Source: an uncultured beta proteobacterium
Lineage (GTDB): Bacteria > Pseudomonadota > Gammaproteobacteria > Burkholderiales > Burkholderiaceae_B
Reading direction: 5' to 3'
Assembly (NCBI GenBank): GCA_903924715.1
Contig: CAIYCP010000757.1
Coordinates: 1-8,891 of the forward strand
Length of the DNA: 8,891 nucleotides
The notes beneath the pieces were generated by a model. The model did not search any database, was not told the origin of the DNA, and saw only the letters and a program-made list of their open reading frames with translations. Of this stretch, positions 5,674 to 8,891 are shown piece by piece. A program made the translations under genes and the position numbers. The stretch's first letter is position 1. The number at the start of each line of letters is the position of its first letter.

Positions 5674-7254
5674 GTGTCTTCAATGTTGTCCAAACGCCTC
5701 GCCCAGCTGCAATCCAACCCAAAGATTTTGGGCCTGTCGCTGCGTGGCATCGAAAAAGAAGGTTTGCGGGTCGACCTCCACGGAAGACTGTCTGCGCGAC
5801 CACATCCTGAAGCACTGGGCTCGGCACTCACCCACCCCACAATCACCACTGACTATTCAGAAGCCTTGCTCGAACTCATTACAGGAACCCACAATAGCGT
5901 TGGGTCACTGATGAACGAGCTCGATCAGGTGCATCGCGTTGTGGCAACTACGCTGACCGACGAGCTGCTCTGGAATCACTCGATGCCCGCCCAACTACCC
6001 AGCGATGCCGAGATTCCGATCGCCTGGTATGGCACCTCAAACACCGGCATGATTAAACACGTGTATCGACGAGGGCTTGCCGAACGTTACGGCAAAACGA
6101 TGCAATGTATTGCTGGCGTGCACTACAACTTTTCATTCGATGAGTCGTTTTGGGACACACTCGAGCTGCCTCAAGCCCAGGCCAAAGACCGACGCTCTGC
6201 AGGCTATATCTCACTGATCCGTAATTTCACGCGGTATAGCTGGTTACTGATGTATCTATTCGGCTCGTCTCCAGCCGTATCGCGCGAGTTCTTGCGGGGT
6301 CAAACTGCAGGCCTCACAGCACTGGGCGATCACACGCTTTATCTGCCCTACGCAACCAGTTTGCGCATGAGCGACCTGGGCTATCAAAACAAAGCGCAAG
6401 CCGGCCTAAAGCTTTGTTACAACGATCTCACCATGTTTTTACAGCGACTCTACGATGCTGTCACAACGCCTTGGTCCGATTATCAAAAAATTGGAACCCA
6501 TCGCGACGGGCAGTGGATACAGCTCAATGCCAACATCCTCCAAATTGAAAATGAGTTCTACTCAAGCATCCGGCCCAAACGCACCACCGGCCCCTGCGAG
6601 CGACCAATTACTGCACTCGCTGAACGCGGCATCCAATACATCGAGGTGCGCTGCCTAGATATCGATCCAACCGAACCTTTAGGGATTGCAGAACAAACCG
6701 CGCGCTTTGTCGATGCGTTTTTACTCTTCTGTGCGGTTCAAGAGAGCCCACCGTTTGCTGATAGTGGCTGGTGCCCTGAAAGTGCTGGCAATTTTTCAAA
6801 CGTCGTCAAGCAAGGCCGAGCGCCAGGCTTGCAGCTCAAGCGCGATGGCCAGGATATTTCGTTGGCTGCGTGGGCTGAACAATTGCTGGATCAGATTGGC
6901 CAGTGTGCGGACACCCTGGGTGCCTCACTGAAAGACGACCGTTACCCACAGGCGATCTTGGCTCAGCGTGAAAAAATTCTCAGTACAGCGCGCACCCCTT
7001 CAGCTCGCATTTTGGCGGATTTAAAAACCAGCGGCCGCTCGTATCAAGACTATGCCCTCGAGCAAAGCCGCCAACACGCAGAAACCTTACGTCAGGTCGG
7101 CTTGACCTCGGCCGAGCGCTTGCTTGCGACCCAGCAAGCCGAGCAATCGCTCGCTAGCCAATTGGCCTTAGAAACTGGTGATTCAGAGGGTTTTGACCAG
7201 TATGTTGCACGGTTTCACGCGGCGTTGAAGCACCCCGGCGAAGGTAGCGCCTAA
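5674..7254 (+). CDS. gshA: Glutamate-cysteine ligase (gamma-glutamylcysteine synthetase, E. coli type)
   Basis: ATP-dependent joining of L-glutamate and L-cysteine, the first and rate-limiting step of glutathione synthesis, in the cytosol. I chose GTG at 5674 (526 residues, MSSMLSKRLAQ) because AGGA at 5664-5667 is 6 bases upstream. ATG at 5683 is 15 bases from that site, and the open frame back to TTG 5602 runs through the promoter area. Motifs match the type 1 family: RGIEKEGLRV (24-33), HPEALGSALTH then ITTDYSEALLELIT (44-70), YGTSNTG (119-125) and GVHYNFS (148-154). A further conserved block is YIEVRCLDIDP, about 100 residues before the C-terminal third. Length is close to E. coli GshA (518). 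The gene is alone; the glutathione synthetase gene gshB is not in the window. Nothing is broken. Confidence 0.95.
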   Translation: MSSMLSKRLAQLQSNPKILGLSLRGIEKEGLRVDLHGRLSARPHPEALGSALTHPTITTDYSEALLELITGTHNSVGSLMNELDQVHRVVATTLTDELLWNHSMPAQLPSDAEIPIAWYGTSNTGMIKHVYRRGLAERYGKTMQCIAGVHYNFSFDESFWDTLELPQAQAKDRRSAGYISLIRNFTRYSWLLMYLFGSSPAVSREFLRGQTAGLTALGDHTLYLPYATSLRMSDLGYQNKAQAGLKLCYNDLTMFLQRLYDAVTTPWSDYQKIGTHRDGQWIQLNANILQIENEFYSSIRPKRTTGPCERPITALAERGIQYIEVRCLDIDPTEPLGIAEQTARFVDAFLLFCAVQESPPFADSGWCPESAGNFSNVVKQGRAPGLQLKRDGQDISLAAWAEQLLDQIGQCADTLGASLKDDRYPQAILAQREKILSTARTPSARILADLKTSGRSYQDYALEQSRQHAETLRQVGLTSAERLLATQQAEQSLASQLALETGDSEGFDQYVARFHAALKHPGEGSA

Positions 7255-7311
7255 ACGTTGCGCATCACAGGGGCCGTTCACTTAGCCCACTGCGCGGCTA
7301 GACGGCAAAAC

Positions 7312-7386
7312 TGGTGCGCCCGACAGGAATCGAACCTGTATCGAGAGTTTCGGAAACTCTTATTCTATCCATTGAACTACGGGCGC
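7312..7386 (-). tRNA. tRNA-Arg (anticodon CCG)
   Basis: I folded this by hand on the minus strand: acceptor GCGCCCG/CGGGCGC (7 bp), D stem GTTC/GAAT, anticodon stem AGAGT/ACTCT around loop TTCCGAA, a 4-base variable loop CGAT, and T stem ACAGG/CCTGT around TTCGATT. The discriminator is A and the CCA end is encoded. Loop position 34-36 reads CCG, so it decodes the arginine codon CGG. It is 75 bases long and lies between gshA, on the other strand, and the divergent cytochrome c gene. No T-run terminator was seen downstream of it (7255-7311), only short stems. Confidence 0.97.
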
Positions 7387-7395
7387 CAGAGGCGA

Positions 7396-7406
7396 GATTA
7401 TAGCGG
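7396..7406 (-). promoter_or_regulatory. Promoter -10 region of tRNA-Arg
   Basis: Minus-strand CCGCTATAATC contains a perfect TATAAT (7402-7397). Initiation about 7 bases later leaves a leader of only a few bases before the mature tRNA 5' end at 7386. The discriminator after the -10 is GC-rich (CTCGCC), a trait of stable-RNA promoters under stringent control. The -35 region is poor. Confidence 0.7.
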
Positions 7407-7449
7407 CAGCCAAGATCCCGACCCTCAGACGCCCCGACCAAGGCCGATC

Positions 7450-7460
7450 CCGCTATAATC
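7450..7460 (+). promoter_or_regulatory. Promoter -10 region of the cytochrome c gene
   Basis: CCGCTATAATC contains a perfect TATAAT at 7454-7459 on the plus strand. The -35 area (around 7431-7436) does not resemble TTGACA. RNA would start near 7466, giving a leader of about 110 bases before ATG 7577. That leader can form a stem between CAACGCG (7514-7520) and CGCGTTG (7538-7544). Confidence 0.65.
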
Positions 7461-7576
7461 CAACGGTTTATAAGAAAGCAGTCACACCACTTTAATCCAG
7501 CCGCCCCCTTGGGCAACGCGTCGGGCAACCGTCTGAGCGCGTTGAACAACTCGGCGAAGACACGCAGGACTTGGTC

Positions 7577-8101
7577 ATGAGCAACACGCAACAACACGAA
7601 GAACACGGTTCACCCATCAAAACGCCTAAGCAATTGATTACTACAATTGTGCTTGCTTTAGTGCTGCCGATCATCATTATCATCATGCTGGTCAATATGG
7701 TCGCAGCAGGCAACGCGCCCGTAGCCGGTTCAGACGCACTGGGCCCCGAAGCAACCGCCAAGCGAATCGCGCCGGTTGCAAAGCTTGAGGTAGTCGATGC
7801 AAGCGGACCAAAGGTCTTTAAAACAGGCGATCAAGTCTACAAAGCCGTCTGTTCGGGCTGCCATCAAGCTGGCGTGGCTGGCGCCCATAAGTTCGGCGAT
7901 GCGGCGGCGTGGTCGGCCCCTATCAAAACCGGCTTAGATGCAATGGTAGCAAGTGTCATTAAAGGCAAGAATGCCATGCCTGCCAAAGGCGGCAACCCCT
8001 CACTCGATGATTTTGAAATCACACGCGCTGTGGTCTACATGACCAACAACGCAGGCGCAAGCTTTCCCGAACCTGTCGCACCTGCACCCGCCGCTAAATA
8101 G
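7577..8101 (+). CDS. Membrane-anchored class I cytochrome c (cytochrome c5-like)
   Basis: Electron carrier facing the periplasm. The 174-residue product begins at ATG 7577, with AGGA (7566-7569) 7 bases upstream. A hydrophilic N-terminus rich in His and Gln precedes one membrane helix at about 20-42, very isoleucine-rich (PIIIIIMLVNMV). The helix has no obvious cleavage site, so it is probably an uncleaved anchor. A linker leads to the heme domain: CSGCH (Cys92, Cys95 bind heme, His96 is the axial ligand) and NAMPAKGG, where Met134 is the likely second ligand. The C-terminus is an Ala/Pro tail. The order matches cytochrome c5 family proteins, which often serve terminal oxidases or denitrification enzymes; the partner cannot be told from this window. 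It is divergent from tRNA-Arg and convergent with the rep remnant, with 28 bases between the two stop codons and no clear terminator. Confidence 0.9.
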   Translation: MSNTQQHEEHGSPIKTPKQLITTIVLALVLPIIIIIMLVNMVAAGNAPVAGSDALGPEATAKRIAPVAKLEVVDASGPKVFKTGDQVYKAVCSGCHQAGVAGAHKFGDAAAWSAPIKTGLDAMVASVIKGKNAMPAKGGNPSLDDFEITRAVVYMTNNAGASFPEPVAPAPAAK

Positions 8102-8129
8102 TTTGTATGCGGCCCTTCACGGGGCAGTG

Positions 8130-8745
8130 CTAGCCCGACTTATTGAGCATCGCCTTGAGTGCATCGAGTCGACTCTTGGGGCTCATGGTTTCGACAGGCT
8201 TCTGATCAAGTGCTGTCGACAAACCCATTTCTTCAATAAAACGCGAAGGCTCGCGCACAAGGTCTTCGCGTGCACGACGGCGTTTCTGACACCAGCTTAA
8301 ATGCAGACTGCGTTGAGCCCGTGTAATGCCAACATACATCAAGCGTCGCTCTTCTTGAACTCTTAAAGCCAGCGCATCACTGACCTTGGCCGGATCAAGG
8401 TCTTCGTCGTCGCGGCCCATGTGCGGCAGCAAGCCCTCTTCAACGCCCAATAAATACACGTGCGGGTATTCAAGCCCTTTTGACGCATGTAAGGTCGACA
8501 ACTTCACCGCATCTTGGTCTTGCTCCTCACTGCGCTCAAGCATCGTGACCAAGGCAACATGTTGCACCAGATCTAATAAGCCCATTGCGTCGGCTTCGGC
8601 TTTTCGCTTTAACCAACCAACAAGTTCCAAAACGTTTTGCCAACGGCTCTGCGCTGGCTTTTCGTCAAGCATGTCATAAAGATAGCGCTCGTACTGAATC
8701 GCCCCGAGCAAATCATCAAGGATCACGCCTGCAGGCTCAGCCGCA
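8130..8745 (-). pseudogene. rep: C-terminal part of Rep-type (UvrD/Rep superfamily 1) DNA helicase, 5' part missing
   Basis: 3'-5' ATP-dependent helicase used in replication restart. Only about the last 200 residues of a roughly 670-residue protein are present. Clear Rep wording includes DDLLGAIQYERYLYDML, motif V-like LSTLHASKGLEYPHVYLLG with GVEEGLLPH after it, and motif VI EERRLMYVGITRAQ. The Walker A motif and other N-terminal motifs are absent. The frame reads on without a break to 8825, then meets TAG at 8828-8826 inside very AT-rich DNA, so the gene is interrupted and does not merely run off the window. The end I give (8745) is where the first GTGACCGG repeat begins; similarity may extend some codons further. 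GTG 8726 is the first start-like codon but has no reason to be a true start. Rep rather than UvrD or PcrA is judged by wording and is not certain. Confidence 0.72.
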
Positions 8746-8891
8746 GTGACCGGTTCACCTAGCCGTGTGTGACCGGCACGAAACTGAATTCTGACAATAA
8801 ACTCACCAAAACTGATTAAATAAAGCTAAAAAATTATCTCTATTTGCTCCTCCATGATAAAAATAAAGCTTTTTTTCTTTAAATTTCCAGC
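8746..8891. mobile_element. Foreign-looking AT-rich edge with spaced GTGACCGG repeats (possible insertion-sequence end)
   Basis: GTGACCGG occurs at 8746-8753 and 8769-8776, 23 bp apart, and a weaker TGAC follows at 8792. From 8781 on, G+C drops to about 26% by my count (29 of 111 bases), far below the neighbouring genes. AAATAAAGCT occurs at 8818-8827 and again at 8861-8870. Several evenly spaced copies of a short motif at an end are a known trait of IS21-family elements, but no transposase gene is visible here. An assembly artefact or other repeat at a contig end is equally possible. No gene is supported in this stretch. Confidence 0.35.

Larger units (their letters stand above)
7396..7460. 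repeat. 11-bp perfect inverted repeat formed by two facing-away -10 elements
   Basis: GATTATAGCGG at 7396-7406 and CCGCTATAATC at 7450-7460 are exact reverse complements with 43 bp between them. Each arm is an extended -10 box, one firing left into tRNA-Arg and one firing right into the cytochrome c gene. The simplest explanation is independent use of one preferred -10 wording rather than a binding site. Confidence 0.8.

Noticed and set aside
5556..5849. Minus-strand open frame of 97 codons overlapping the gshA start
   Set aside because: It crosses the start of gshA antisense and shares the promoter region; no family features or ribosome site.
7255..7311. Nested stems (TAGCC/GGCTA inside GCCGT/ACGGC) after tRNA-Arg as an intrinsic terminator
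   Set aside because: Short arms and no T-run after the stem; not enough to call a terminator.
7312..7386. tRNA-Arg as the attachment site of an integrated element
   Set aside because: No integrase gene and no repeat of the tRNA 3' end was seen nearby; both neighbours are housekeeping genes.
8102..8129. GCCC/GGGC stem between the cytochrome c and rep stops as a terminator
   Set aside because: Only about four base pairs and no T-run.
8854..8891. Plus-strand ATG frame at 8854 running off the right edge
   Set aside because: Only a dozen Lys/Phe codons in AT-rich DNA with no ribosome site; cannot be supported.

Overview
The window looks like chromosomal DNA of a betaproteobacterium in the order Burkholderiales, most likely Alcaligenaceae-like. 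This is inferred from the gene set (metX-metW-ampG, pyrE back-to-back with an exonuclease III gene, an E. coli-type gshA, a membrane-anchored cytochrome c beside a Rep-type helicase) and from the extended -10 sequence CCGCTATAATC. No 16S gene or database search supports a closer placement. Almost everything is core housekeeping. No CRISPR array, phage gene or complete mobile element is visible.

Layout. (1) 1-541, minus: pyrE, cut by the left edge. (2) 605-1396, plus: exonuclease III, divergent from pyrE across 63 bp that hold a small palindrome. (3) 4543-1405, minus: a tight operon metX > metW > ampG in which both junctions are ATGA overlaps. Its leader (about 4546-4606) is a convincing SAM-II riboswitch whose pseudoknot would cover the metX Shine-Dalgarno sequence. 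(4) 4806-5081, plus: a small stand-alone LuxR-type DNA-binding protein, divergent from metX. It overlaps tail-to-tail with a lipoprotein gene (5559-5056, minus). (5) 5674-7254, plus: gshA, probably starting at GTG. (6) 7386-7312, minus: tRNA-Arg(CCG), sharing a short divergent promoter region with (7) a membrane-anchored class I cytochrome c at 7577-8101, plus. The two -10 elements form a perfect 11-bp inverted repeat. (8) 8745-8130, minus: the C-terminal third of a Rep/UvrD-type helicase. It runs into a very AT-rich tail with an in-frame stop and spaced GTGACCGG repeats, which looks like the edge of an insertion element or an assembly break.

How the genes work together. MetX and MetW carry out the committed acylation of homoserine in methionine synthesis, and the riboswitch lets S-adenosylmethionine shut this off. 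AmpG, a cell-wall muropeptide importer, is translationally coupled behind them and so may share this control. GshA makes gamma-glutamylcysteine for glutathione, another use of sulfur amino acids. PyrE (pyrimidine synthesis), exonuclease III (base excision repair) and Rep (replication restart) are unrelated housekeeping functions. The most notable points are the SAM-II element outside its main alphaproteobacterial range, the coupling of ampG to methionine control, the orphan LuxR domain, the mirror-image promoters, and the broken rep gene at the right edge.
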